Assembly (NCBI GenBank): GCA_018398765.1
Contig: JAHBMJ010005723.1
Location: forward strand, 1-64,000
Length of the DNA stretch: 64,000 nucleotides
Direction of reading: 5' to 3'
Origin: Chromera velia
Lineage: Eukaryota; Sar; Chromeraceae
This document shows, in pieces, positions 11,880-23,698 of the stretch (its first letter is position 1; each line of letters opens with the position of its first letter). The translations under genes and the position numbers were made by a program. The notes beneath the pieces were generated by a model, which had not been told where the DNA came from, made no database searches, and worked only from the letters and a program-made list of their open reading frames with translations.

Positions 11880-12478
11880 CATAGATCATTCGGCAGTTAG
11901 CCGTGAAGCAAATCGAAAACCTGGCAGACGCCGTTAAAAGAACGCAGGGAATTTTGTCGACCTCCCGCCAGATGCTTGACAAAAACATCAATAGACTCCT
12001 TGATTCTGTCACGACTGTCTCACGCAAAGTGATGGGCACAGCATTGAGTCGACTAGGTTGATGTCCCATCATGCAATCGATGATTGTCTACAAGAGCCAG
12101 CCGCTCTTTTTCGACACCCACAATCCTAACGATCTCAGACTGCAGACGGCTTCCATCTGGTGTCATGCCCACCACCAATTTGACACAGAGCTGAAGCGAA
12201 CACTGACGGCAATGGAGCGTCAGATGGTAGCAGAAGTGAACCCCGTCGAGGTTGCCGATTTTTTCCAACACCGCATGGAGTCGCCTTTTCAGGCATTGTT
12301 CAAGCTTCCCCCTCCTGCTTCTACCCTTACCGTCCACCGTCCGATCACCCCGAAGCCCCATCTCCCTTCTTGGTCATCGCACTCTACTAACCCCGCCGCC
12401 AATCCAGATCACGCTTTGTCTTGTCCTGCAAAAAATGCCGAAAGGCCGGGCGTCAGCCCTCAGCTGTCTGCGGTCTAG
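11880..12478 (+). pseudogene. Helitron_like_N (Rep N-terminal) fragment
   Basis: One frame reads NINRLLDSVTTVSRKVMGTALSRLG, one stop, then PLFFDTHNPNDLRLQTASIW and NPVEVADFFQHRMESPFQAL. The spacing from a 'P-x-F-F' block to 'NP-x-x-x-A-x-x-F' matches the Helitron_like_N domain. The Rep HUH (His-hydrophobic-His) motif expected next was not found; the AT-rich island begins 0.4 kb further on. Confidence 0.6.
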
Positions 12479-12883
12479 GTCTGCGGCCGCTGCCGCGTCT
12501 CTCCGTCCGACGATTCTATGAATGTAAATCAGGACCCACTCTAGAGAGTCTAGAGCAGCGTTTGCTGCCAATACGGTTGCAAACGTCCCTCCAGAAGCAA
12601 TAAACTCCAATCTTACTCGCAGCCCAAACCTTCCAGCCGACAGTGGCCGTGCACCCGCCCAGTAACGCAGAAACCTCTGCAGCAGTGTCGGAGAGTCAGA
12701 CGACCCACCATTGAGGACTGACTCTTTCCAAGTGGATGCCCCAATGATGAAAAAGCCTACAAAGACAGCCCTTTGGTCGCAGCTAAACTCGTCGCTGGAA
12801 GTTTTAGAGGAGCGAATTGAAACAAAAGGATGGGATCCCTGTGGAGTCAGAGTGTTGGGTCCCCTAGATGCTGTCTAAGACAA

Positions 12884-13390
12884 ATTTATCCCAAACGGTC
12901 TCCAACATCAAAACGGTCTCCAAAATTACCATACCTATCAAGTATTTCTAGGTACTAAACAATGATCAAAAACTTAAAACAAAGAGTTTTAAACGGTTTA
13001 AGAGTGCAATTAAGTGTTTTTTAAATCGTAGTTAATGAAATAAGTATATATAAACTTGATGTATGATAACTGTATATATATTTAAATTTCAATTTATTAT
13101 TTTAACTTTTTTAGTAAGTTTTTAACTCTTTAAAATTATAATAAAATATTCTCTTCACAATAAATCTTAAGGTTTTAACAAAAAGATTAAAAACATGTGA
13201 AACGTAATGTAGAGCTTTTATGAACATCACAATTAATGCTATTAATACGTTAGACTATATGACTACAAATCATGAGTAGGACACTCATAACAATGGTCGT
13301 GAGCTCAAAGCACTGTTTTAGCATAACACCCTAACAACCAGACAATGAAGTTGTTCAACTCAGATAATAAATTTTTTATGCCGCCGAAAC
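12884..13390. other. AT-rich island inside the Helitron Rep region
   Basis: About 500 bp of A/T-rich DNA with no coding character, sitting between the N- and C-terminal parts of Rep. Its base composition resembles the islands at 4780-6180, 20003-20580 and 26390-27560. It may be an insertion or a long intron. No terminal repeats were recognised. Confidence 0.5.
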
Positions 13391-13482
13391 AATGATCAAC
13401 ATTTTAAAATTGGCTTCCAGTGCACGTAACCTATCAGTGAAGGTCTGTATGCATGTGGATCTGCCAGTGCGCACACGTGCGC

Positions 13483-13529
13483 ACGTACGCATACACACAC
13501 ACACACATATACATATATATACACACACG

Positions 13530-13561
<32 letters not shown>

Positions 13562-13568
13562 TACACAC
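13483..13568. repeat. (CA)n/(TA)n microsatellite
   Basis: Alternating ACAC and ATAT runs beside the AT-rich island; a second short CA tract lies at 13863-13890. Confidence 0.9.
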
Positions 13569-14119
13569 AAGGGGAACAGGCCGGGGGGAAAGGGGAAACG
13601 GGAGGATCATAAGCCAGTAGAGAAAACTTAGGTATGAAGAAGAGACCGAGATGTAGAAGGAGAACGAGTACATGCACCTCAGACATGTGCATACACACAT
13701 AAATGCGGACTCAGACAAACTGACTCACAGAAAAGCAACAACACGTACGCATTCATTCTTTCTGAAAGACTAGCTGAAAGAGGTAAGCATCATGAGCTTT
13801 AAGAAAGAAAAGGATGGAAAGACTGTATTGTGTTGCATACATACCTTTATATATTCATACACGTACGCACGCACGCACACACACACACAATGACTCTTTT
13901 CGGCCGTCGAAATCAGTCGCAAAGGGACTCTCCATGCCCATCACCCAGTTTGGACACGGCGGCTTCTGCCAAATCGTGAACTCATTGACCGCCTAGATGA
14001 AAACCTTCCTTTCCGAAAAACATCTCAACAACGGTGTAAGAAGATTTCATTCGCATTGCAGAATTTCTAAAAATCCGTCTGGAGGACTTTGGTCCATCTG
14101 CCCTCTCTTCTGAAGAGAG

Positions 14120-14740
14120 CAGCCAACGTTGCCTCGAACTGAAGGACTGGACTCGGACTATGCAGATGCCAGAAACGTGGTCAGACTCTATTCTGCAAGC
14201 AAAAACATACGAAAAGGCAGGCGATCTATTGATTGTATCGGCACACTTAGAGAAGGACTCCGAGCATGACAACATCGCTCTCGAAATGGAAGAAGATCCT
14301 CTCTGTTTTGACCCGACCGTGGGAGAAAACGGGAATATCGTGGATAAGACGGGAGCCGTGGGGCCTACAGGAGCCCGCCTTTTGCGTGCAGCATACAAAT
14401 TTATGCTCCACAAAATTGTATATACAGTGACTTGCTTCAAGTCAGTCAGGTCCCAATTGAAGAACATCTGTCGTTTCGGCCTCCCCAAGATGCTCATTGA
14501 ATACACTGAGTGGAAAGTCAAGGAGGGGGTGGTTGTGAAAAGACGGTACAGGTAGTCTATAGGGCATAACCACTGGATCCTAGACTAGATCTTATTTGCA
14601 CATGTGCACAACCACGACATCAAACCTCTGATTGGCCGCTCGGAACGAGTCAATGCCACAGTCGCCTACATCTGCAACTATACGGCCAAAGCAGAGGTCT
14701 CTTGTTTCGACTTCTTAGTGTTCATCACTCAGGTCAGCGT
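14120..14740 (+). pseudogene. Helitron Rep C-terminal fragment with catalytic-tyrosine motif
   Basis: ICRFGLPKMLIEYTEWKV followed by VVVKRRYR matches the 'C-R-F-G-F-P ... R-R' block of Helitron Rep. Past two TAG stops the same frame gives HNHWIL, FAHVHNHDIKPLIG and VAYICNYTAKAE. The two tyrosines of Y-x3-Y-x2-K lie at 14667-14669 and 14679-14681 and are in the position of the Helitron transesterification tyrosines. Confidence 0.65.
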
Positions 14741-15186
14741 TTCCCCTCCGTCACTCTGCATGGTATTCCACTTGGCGTATGTGTATATGCCTTCCGCTCT
14801 GCATCCAGGCATCCTTTCTTGCAGTGCATACTACTGTGCTTAAACAGGCTATTAATGTACACTGACTTTTGGTTGTTTACCCCCAACTTTCTGGACGCCC
14901 CATCGATCCTAGCCATCGATCAGTCCTCTCTGATTGAATAGCTAGCTCTAAACATGTCTCCATATGATACTATTTTATGCAAGCATATCAGGCAATGCTC
15001 CACAGAGCAGCTGGACTCACAAAGGAGGGTGGATCTGATGCTAAGTGGTTCATGAATTCGCTCCATAACGCTATTCAGTCCAAGCAGCAAATCAGCACGC
15101 CTCTTGCCTGTCACTTGTTGCTCAACTAGACGCCAGAGACCAACCTGTCTGCCCCACTCAACAGAGGCGACCGCTTCTGCCCATAT

Positions 15187-17190
15187 GTGTTCAGCGGTCT
15201 GTACATGGGAAACTTTCTGAAAGCACTGCATACGCTCCTCGATGTGAAGCTAAAACGGTCTCATGGCCCCTCGAAGGCTTCATCCTCCCACCAGCAGGGC
15301 AAAGAAGACCTGCCATCCTTCACAGTCGATAGCCTCCCCCGCCGGTGGGAGGCGTTCCGCTTCCATGAGGGAGACGTATCACGTGAAAACCTTGTTTCCC
15401 CGCGTAAGTCCTCAGCAAACAGCCCTACACAGATAAGATTCCAAGAGCGCCGAACCTCTCTTGGCCGTCGTCCGAGATCCGCAGCAATCACAGCAGACAG
15501 CAGCATGCCTTCCAATACCAACGGCGGGGTTTCAGTCGGACACATGTTGCTCTCACCGGAAAGAGACACCGATGACCCCTCACCAAGCGTCCATCGTCCG
15601 TCGCAACGCCCTTGTGCAATCTTAGTGCCCGCATCTCCAATGCGTGGTATAGCAAGTCTATCATTCACCAATTTCGCACGCACACCGCAGTACCAATTCC
15701 GATCTGAAACTTATAATGATATCACTGCAGACATTGTGGACGACCATCTGGAGACTTCCTGCGTTTGCTCTTTACTTCGTCGAGCATCAGAGCAGAGTAG
15801 GCAAGTGGATGCGCCCCCCTCCAAACAAACCGGTGGTGTCTTTTCATATGATCCCACTGTTGACGAGCTTGCAGAAGCAGATGATAGTCTGTCTGAGCCA
15901 GACGAAGATGATAGACGTTATAAATTTGACCACGAACCCGTTGATGACGACAATAACCAAAATCACAGTCAGCCGCTTGATTCGGATGATGAGAATGAGG
16001 AAGCAGAACCTCATATCTCTACAGACTATATGTCAACATGGGAGTTTTTTTCAATTAAGAATGCCCCTTGGTGGGCTTCTCAAAGGGGTCTACGCCTGCG
16101 CACAGGCGACCTGTTGCTGTACGATCGTTTTTCCCTGTATTATGCGCGTCCGCCCGCACTCGAAAACTTCTCTTTGTACGAATTCTGCATGTGGGTGGCC
16201 ATTGTTGTTACTCCCCGTTTAGACAAAGATGGGAAGACCTTTTGCCAAACGTGTCACCAACAGGCCAACACTCTCACCGCTGACGGTAACGCCGCAGTCG
16301 AAGAGTTCGTGCCAGTTCCACCTATGGAAGCCGATGACGGTATTGGATAGGGCTTCGATGGTCAGTATATTGAGTTTGTAAGAGATAGGGTCGGTTCAGA
16401 GTATTTCGGCAAGGCCGAACTCGTATTCCTACAGAAGCCCCGAATTCTAAATTTAAACGGTCTGTCCCTCCGCTTCGATTCAAGTCCCGGTGCTTTGGAT
16501 GCGGCCTCGCTTTTGGCACTGTTTTTGTTTGCACCTCACCGCGATTTTCGTGCCCTCGTCAGATGAGTCCTTATCAGTTCGCCCATCGCGCTTACCCACT
16601 GGGACCGTTTTACTGTTGATCTCCCCCCTTCTATTGAATGCACCTTCCTTGTCCACACACTGAAGCTTACGCTTGAAGATCCCTTTCGCGGGGCCTTCAT
16701 TGCTGCGGCTGTCGAGGCCTACTTTGGGCAACCTTTGTCCGACTACTGGCATTTGACTGCACGTCGAAGCTGCAGTCTGCTGAGAGCAGAATTGCGCAAA
16801 TTGAATTCGCTGCTTATGTTAAAATATCAGCGATACCTCTTCTACTCCAGTCTTCGAGACCTTCAACAGAGGCAGACGGAAATGGAGAGAGATCGCGCAG
16901 AGAGACAAAAAGAGAAAGACCACGCAGCAGCCAACGACCCGTTTATCCATCTCCATGAGGAAATGCGGGAAAAAATGAAGAAGAACAAGGGTGGTGGAGA
17001 CACCGCCATCTCTGTCCCCTTTCAACCCTTCCCCCAAGCAGGCATGTACAGCAGTCGCTTCCTTTTGAAGCGTCTCCTTGCCCCAGACCAAAGCATTGAA
17101 TCGGCGGTCACCACTAGCGAACTGACAACGGCTCTCCAACGTTTGAGGACTCGCATTGACGTGCTCTGCCCTTCTCAACCTACTGCAACG
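15187..17190 (+). pseudogene. Helitron Rep-helicase linker region
   Basis: A long frame with SGLYMGNFLKALHTLLDVK, a Ser/Arg-rich part, a strongly acidic stretch, and FFSIKNAPWWASQRG. After a TAG at 16348 the same frame continues with LLALFLFAPHRDFRALV, close to the 'L-L-x-L-F-x-P-x-R' block that Helitrons carry before the helicase. After a further stop comes a coiled-coil-like, basic segment (LQQRQTEMERDRAERQKEKD). Confidence 0.5.
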
Positions 17191-17516
17191 TCAGTTTCTC
17201 TTTGCTTCTACCAGTTTGCATTTGATCGCAGCAGTCAATCCAACCCTGTCCTTTAACCTTTTTGCCATTTTGATATGTAGCGTTTCTCCTTTCTTTACTT
17301 CCCATTCTGCTTACACTCGGTATCTTTAGGCTACCTCTTTCAGCTGTTTTGAGGTTTTTATGGCTCATTTTGTCACCATTCCCCTGTAGACACTCACTTG
17401 GTATCTTGCTGATGCATTTTCAATTTGTTTAACCAGATCTCTAAATGAAAAGCTTTTTTGTATGCGATGTTTAGATTTTTTATTTCCTTTCTTCAAATCA
17501 CTCACCGGCTGTTTCT

Positions 17517-17935
17517 TTGCAGATCGTCCTCTTCGACTGCGAACACCTCAATACACATGTTAGACGACCCAGACAAACCTCTGTTAGACACCTTTCAGGA
17601 AGAGGTGCACGAATTCCTCCGCCGGCTCCCACAGATAAAGGCTCTTTTCAAGGAGGCAGAAGGGCGTCGCACAGCAGAACTCAACAACGATTCCGCTGCG
17701 ACCTCCGTGGGAGACTAACCCACCTAAGATGCCCAGCCTACAGCACCCCCACAACCCATGGCTGCCCATGGCTGCCGAGACTCCAGCTCGTCCACTGGAT
17801 CCACCCACATACGATCCCAACTTTCTTAAAGACTTTATTCAAGAGGCTATCACCAGATACTCCTCTTTATTGAACAGTATGCAGAAGCTTGCAGTGCAAA
17901 TCTGTCTTCAAGGTCTACTTGAAGAGGACAATGCC
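17517..17935 (+). pseudogene. Possible Helitron exons before the helicase
   Basis: Short open blocks include HEFLRRLPQIKALFKEAEGR and, in another frame, PNFLKDFIQEAITRYSSLL, with GT/AG-like edges at about 17520 and 17935. They sit where the element's linker should continue into the helicase. Assignment is by position only. Confidence 0.3.
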
Positions 17936-18149
17936 GGTGGGTCGAGCACTTACTTTGTTTCGTCTATTGTTCTTTTCTTCCACCCCCTCTATCTCCCCCC
18001 CCTTTTTTGTTCCTATCTATATTCGATCACAGTCATGCAGAACTATTTGCAGACTGATACGTCTACCCCCTTTTACACAAATTACATCCATTTTGTCTAG
18101 TCCATGTGTACCTGCAACTGGATCCCGATAGTTTGCCTCTCTGCAGACG

Positions 18150-19239
18150 CCGACGAGATCTAGGCTTTCATCGTGGGAGAAGGAGGCACGGGCAAGTCTA
18201 AGATCATTCACACCGTCTTCTCTATCCTGGCAGAGCTTCGTTTGCGGCATTGTGCTCGAACTATAGCCCCAACAGTGACTGCGAGCATCGCCATCGAAGG
18301 ACGCACAAACGCGTCTTTTTTTTCCAACTACTAAGACCCCGTTTCGGCCGACGACCTGGCACAGCTCCAGAAAGACTGCGAATCACTGAAGCTTCTCTTC
18401 TTGGAAGAGGCATCCATGCTGGGGCTCGAACCACTGCGTTTGATCGAGTCGCGTCTTGTCACAGCAAAGGGGAGCATCAGGGGTGTACGGCGTCTTTTTG
18501 GAGGCGTCCGTGTGATGATAGTGGGCGATTTGAATCAGCTGCCCACAGTGCGGAAGACCCCACTGTACATCACCTCATTGAAGAGCCCCGACGTGATTGA
18601 TGAGAGCCGACCCGGAGGCACACGTGCATGGGTGTACCTCGAGTCTGGCTTCAACCTCTAGAACAACAGACTCCACCACTGCGTTATCCTTAAGGAGAAC
18701 ATGCGAGCAATGGATGACCCTGTCTTGTCTGCGTTGCTCAAACGCCTGCATACAGGTACCATAACACCAGCGGACATTGCGTGGCTTGAGTTGTTCATCT
18801 TTGACGACTCTTTTTTGCAGAACCTTACCACTCGGCAAGCCGAACTCTTTTCTACAGCTCCGGTGGTAATGCAGGAAAATGTGGTCCGGATGGCCGTCTC
18901 TTTACAATTTGCATTGAAACACGCACAGAAGCTTAGGGCCATGGTGTATGTTTGCGTTGCCCGCATCGGCCGCTCCAGCAGGGATTTCACGTCTGCAGAG
19001 ATTTCACGAATTCTGGTGGAAAGCGAGACCAACCACCAAGGGTTTCCAGGGATCGGCATCTATTTAAATTTGTGGGCATGCGGACGATGATTACTCACAA
19101 CCTTTGCACGGCTCTTGCTGTTGCCAACGGTCAAGAAGGAGACGTCGAAAAGATCTTTCCAAATGAAGCAGACCTTGACACGCCGGTGGTTGACACCACT
19201 CTTTTCGGTCGGCCTCGTCATACGCTTTGCTTCGATTAA
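18150..19239 (+). pseudogene. Helitron PIF1-type helicase domain
   Basis: Walker A is GEGGTGKSKII (about 18174-18206). Walker B is LLFLEEASMLG near 18390, with Glu in place of the usual first Asp. Motif III is GDLNQLPTV near 18523-18549. Then come ILKENMRA and MITHNLCTALAVANGQEGDV, the 'L-T-x-N-L ... V-N-G-x-x-G' block of PIF1 helicases. In-frame stops lie near 18163, at 18331 and at 18659. Confidence 0.8.
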
Positions 19240-19422
19240 ACTAGAACAGCAATTTCTGCATCATATCTTTCACTTACTTTCACTTTGTTCTCGACCCGCT
19301 CAGTGCAATCACACATACCGCTTTTAATTAGACAGTCTGCATGATGTCATCTTCACCGCTGTGAATTTGAACCCTCACTGCAGCTCTTTACACAATCTTA
19401 TCGTGTCTGTGCAGGCATCTCC

Positions 19423-20002
19423 GTGAAGGCAAAATTTTGTAACGAGCCGCTTGCTGCACTGCACATTCGAGCACAGGTTCCAGCGATTATCGTGGCCCAC
19501 TTGCCTGCCGAGTACAAGACACACCAGGCAGGCTCTGCTGTCAGCACTGCCTCATCATGCAGGAAGCAGGCCTGCTCAGAAACAACGACGCCAACCCGTC
19601 ACTGTTACCCTCCCAATCTTTTACAAGGAGACGACGTATCCCTTTAAGCGGAAGGCCTATTCAGATGGCTACATCTGGCTTTCTCGAGGCGGTCTGTCGG
19701 CAGTACCCCGGTACTCCATGACTCACTACAAATCCCAGCGTCGTTCATTTCTAGCCGTTATCCTTGATTTGCGTCCAGCAACGAGAACAAACACCTACAA
19801 GATCTGGGTAGTATGGTATATGATGCTCTCATGCTTGTAGCACCATGAAGGCCTTTGCATCCTTCGAACTTTCCTTCCTTCCATTGCCCGCAGGAATCTT
19901 TTGAGTTTTTTAAAAGAATTGCGCCCTCCTCCTGCATTGATTGCCACAACAAAACGACTTGAGAAGATGGCTCAAGCCACCCTAGAGAAATTTGACTCCT
20001 GA
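19423..20002 (+). pseudogene. Helitron helicase C-terminus
   Basis: A block with RYSMTHYKSQRRSFLAVILD matches the PIF1 'A-x-T-x-H-K-S-Q-G-x-T-L' motif near 19710-19770, with Gly replaced. The last frame, FLKELRPPPALIATTKRLE, ends in a TGA at 20000-20002. Confidence 0.6.
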
Positions 20003-21512
20003 AAAGCTAAAGACTTAATTTTATAAACCCATATGCATATTCATTTACATTTCTGTCTTAAGCATTATATAACTAGAAAATGTAAAAGCAACAACATGAA
20101 AAGAGAATTTGCTGGGTGTTTTCATTATATAATTCAAACTAGCAACTCAATATATACTTCAATTTTATAAGTTGATACTTGTCCTTTTAAGTTTTATAAA
20201 CCCATAAAACAAGTATAAAATACTGACCTGTTACCTTAATTGTTCGAATATATTAATCAACTGCAAAGTTGGAAATATAATTAATCCATATACCCTGCAA
20301 CCATTTGAGCTATAAATTGTATATACATATTTATCTATAGGTCTGACGATAGATCTTAACCCTTAGCATAACTCATAAAATGTAATGCAATCTTTTTGTT
20401 TTTAGAAACTGCAAAACACTGCATATGGTGATGCCAGTGACGGCGCTAGTACTAATCTCAAATATAATCAGCTCTTTATGTTTCGTTTGATTTTAAAAAT
20501 TCACATTCACTATATAATTTCACTATTTTTTTGTATATGCTCTACTCTGTTAGTTAGTAGAAATACAAACTTTTTTGCACCATTCGCTTATTAATACACA
20601 ATTAACTAGTCGTATAAAATTTAAGATCCGTTATGATCTGTGCCTCTACTGGGATGTAAGTTTTTGTTTTTCTTCTTGCTTTTCTTTTTTTTTAAACGTT
20701 CATGCTCTCAACCAATCAATTTATCAATCAATCACATACACTGGCACGCAATCACTCACTCACTCACTCACTCAATCAATCAATCAATCAATCAACACCC
20801 AGGCCCTAACCCAGGCCGTAACGCTTCATTTAAATTCATTCATGTTTCATTCACCCGCTTTTCCTTCACACACCATATCATGCACCACTTTCAGTTGCGA
20901 GGCGCAGAACACCAGCCTTTATATCAAAGTATGCGGTCGTCCTACGAATCCCCCAACGTCCAGTCCGTCATACAACATCATTCATACTCTCGATCATGCA
21001 TGCAATGCTGGCCGAAAGTCGTCAATAAAAAGAAAAAAAGAATTACTGTCGTTCAAACCGATCAACCGTCCGTACATGCAAGCACGGTCTCCCTTTCCTT
21101 CTCTTTCTTTCAGTCGCTTTCTTTATTTTCTTTACTGACCATCGCTCACTCTCAGGCACACACGTCACACTCTTTTTTTTTTAAGACTCTCTCATTCATT
21201 CACTCTTTCGACGCCTCAGAGACTCCCACACAATGCTCAATAAAGCTTCTCCATGACAACACCAACAACAACAATAAGGTAATCCGTTCCTTCAGTCTTT
21301 CAACAGAGCATCATTCTGTCTCTCTGTTGCGTTCTTGTTCGCTCACTCTATCGATGCGGCCTTCATGTCATTTTTTCTTTTCTCCTTCCTTCTCACTCCT
21401 TTCATTTTGCCTCACTCCTTCTTTCTAGCGTCCTACATCCCGTCCTCCCTCGCTCCTTCCCTCCCTCATGTTCGTTCCATTCTTCCAATTTTTCTCTTCC
21501 GGTTCCTTTTCC
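20003..21512. other. AT-rich island, then repeat-rich spacer
   Basis: 20003-20580 is AT-rich and non-coding. After that come (CTCA)n and (AATC)n tracts near 20755-20796 and pyrimidine-rich sequence up to the next gene. No domain-bearing frame seen. Confidence 0.6.
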
Positions 21513-22034
21513 TCACTCGTCTTCGGCTTCTGCATCCACAAACCCCTTCACCAGTCTGCTTTTGTTCACCTTTTTACCTCCTGCCTGTCTAGACGAAGCG
21601 CTCAAGGCCGCAGCGGCTTTTCCTTTTCCAGCGATCTTGCCGCCGACGGTCAACTTCGCCTTTCCGGCTGCAGCTGCAGCGGCCTCGCCGGCTCGAATGC
21701 CTATCGTCTCATCTTCGTCCTCGTTGGTGACCTCGGTGATCTTCTTATCTTTCTTCACCGCGCCGGCAGCGGCCATGAGCGTCTGTGCAGGTCGACGTTG
21801 CAAACAATCCTCGAACGCAAAAAGGCACAAGCACGCAGGGATGTGATTGACGTGCTAAATAGGTAATGCACCATGCATACTGTCGCCATCTGTCGGCTTA
21901 TATATTTGCATCCCCACTTGCCCACTCATCTCACCCACTCACACACAGTGTCACACTCACTAACTCACATACTCACTCACTCACTCACTCATACACACAC
22001 ACACACACACACAGACACACACACACACACACAC

Positions 22035-22082
<48 letters not shown>

Positions 22083-22446
22083 TGCCTCCCACTCCCATTC
22101 ACATGCATACGTACACGCACTCGCACTCGCACATGCGCACTCGCCCTCGCACTCACACTCACACTCACACGCATACTCACGTACACTCACCGCACTCTCA
22201 CTCACTCACTCACTCACTCACTCACTCACCCACTAAGCACTCACTCACTCACTCACTCACTCACTCACTGAGCCTCACTCACGTATGAGTCACCATCCCT
22301 CATTCACTCACACACTCACTCAGTCATTCATCAGCTCACTCACTCACTCACTCGCTCACTCACTCTTTCATCTCGCTTACTCCTAGGCCAAAGACACATG
22401 CATACACATCGACACACATACAGTTCAGACACATACGCGCACGCAG

Positions 22447-22490
<44 letters not shown>

Positions 22491-22730
22491 ACTGACGCTG
22501 AGGGCAGGACCAGCGTGGACACCGGGGACAACTGTGGGGGCCGCGTCGTCGATCTCAGACAGGAACTCCTTCTTGCTCGTCTTCTCCATGCCGTTTCTGA
22601 CGAAGTCGACGTTCGTTTGCCAGCCAATGCCCTCTCCGATGGAGGACATTGCAGCGAGGCATTCTCTCGTCAGCTCTCTGGCGACGCACTTCAGGGCCTC
22701 GGGATCCACCACAACGGACGACCACCAGTC
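21513..22730 (-). CDS. Unrecognised Ala/Lys-rich protein, 5' end unresolved
   Basis: Two exons join in phase 0: 22730-22497 (acceptor GATGCAG, donor GTCAGT) and 21782-21513 (stop). The first encodes DWWSSVVVDPEALKCVA..., then KCVARELTRECLAAMSSIG and VDFVRNGMEKTSKKEFLSEI. The second has an acidic patch (NEDEDETIG), an alanine run (EAAAAAAGKAK), basic glycine-rich sequence and a conserved-looking end KGFVDAEAEDE. The intron is made of CA and CTCA microsatellites. No family is recognised. Upstream, to about 22860, two other frames also look protein-like (AIVDVINN; HCVGEVCEERAAYIENVM) but do not connect cleanly, so the N-terminus is open. Confidence 0.5.
21960..22365. repeat. (CA)n and (CTCA)n microsatellite block
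   Basis: Long CA run at about 21991-22080, then CTCA tetranucleotide arrays at about 22197-22365. Lies in the intron of the minus-strand gene. Confidence 0.95.
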
Positions 22731-23698
22731 CTGCATCGCCGGTCTTCGATTCCATGACGTTCTCGATGTACGCAGCTCTCTCCTCGCAGACCTCCCCAAC
22801 GCAGTGGATCTTGTTGACGCCTACGGTTGTTGATGACGTCAACGATGGCCCTCGCACACACATGCAAGCATCAGAATACAAAGATTCATCATTTAAATGA
22901 CATGCAGGCATATCAGCCAGTTCTCGCAGGTCCCGCCATACGTATCCATCTCATTCCTTCTCTTTACACTGTGACACCGATGCACACTGATGATCGAACA
23001 CCTTGTCTGCTTTCACATTCTCACCAGACGACCACCCTGCATGCATGGCATGCACAGAGATGCATGCATGCATGCATGGAGACGGCATAGAGACGATTAT
23101 ATAGAGACGCGGCCAAAAAAATGCTGCGCGCGCGTCATTTGCGCGCCATGCATGCACGCATGCCGAATTAATCGCGGACCTTTATTCTGACAATCGGTTC
23201 GATGGATCGAGTTTAAAGCGAGATATATATATATATATAAAGCTAGCGAGACTAAAGGTTGAGCTCTCCGAACAAGGAAAGACTCCTTCAGTCGCATTCC
23301 AACAAGGCTTGTCCTGAAGCTCTTCTCAATGCCTCTGTGGGATGCTTCGTGACACTTGAGGGAGTGAGTGGGTTCTATTTGTTATTTTGGCTTTCCTGTG
23401 CATCAGCAGTCAGGTCAGGCAAACTGCTCCAGTGTTGTCGTCTTCGAACCCCCCCCGGCGTCGCCTTCTTCCTTTGCCACCAATCGGTATGAGGAACGCT
23501 GACGGGTCAGTTTTGATTGGGTTTTGCAGAGATGTCTAATCAAGCAATCGGCTGCACGTTCGCATGCGCCTCTATCGAGAAGTTTCGGGAGCGCGAATTT
23601 TTTTTTGTGTGTGTGTTGCCAATCAAATATATATATATATATATATATATAAACAATCCATTCGTCGTGCATTCCTCCCTGCCTACCCCTGTCTGCAG
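22731..23698. other. Spacer with short repeats; unresolved 5' ends of two divergent genes
   Basis: Contains possible upstream coding of the minus-strand neighbour (to about 22860), an ATGCATGC run near 23040-23080, a GCGC-rich patch near 23127-23150, and (TA)n tracts at 23223-23240 and 23626-23652. The first exon of the plus-strand cysteine-motif gene is probably here; a phase-compatible exon ending at about 23414 (donor GTCAGG) is possible, but it has no in-frame ATG. Confidence 0.5.

Larger units (their letters stand above)
9238..20002 (+). mobile_element. Decayed autonomous Helitron (rolling-circle DNA transposon), about 10.8 kb
   Basis: Successive plus-strand coding blocks match a Helitron replicase in order: zinc cluster, DUF6570-like region, Helitron_like_N region, Rep C-terminal part with a Y-x3-Y-x2-K catalytic-tyrosine motif, acidic linker, and PIF1-type helicase ending at 20000-20002. 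Open blocks are interrupted by in-frame stops (for example at 9565, about 12058, 14553, 16348, about 16564, 18331 and 18659), so this copy is not functional. Some breaks look like spliced introns with good GT/AG sites (10405-10639). An AT-rich island splits the Rep region. The TC 5' end and hairpin-CTRR 3' end were not located; the limits given are those of recognisable coding sequence. Confidence 0.8.

Noticed and set aside
12480-14120. Rep HUH motif of the Helitron
   Set aside because: Expected between the two Rep fragments but no convincing His-hydrophobic-His in context was found; not claimed.
20575-21430. Open frames of 187 and 262 codons on the plus strand
   Set aside because: Low-complexity Ser/His/Phe-rich translation of CTCA, AATC and pyrimidine-rich DNA; no domain or splice support.
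21866-22288. Thr/His/Ser-rich protein
   Set aside because: Translation of CA and CTCA repeats.
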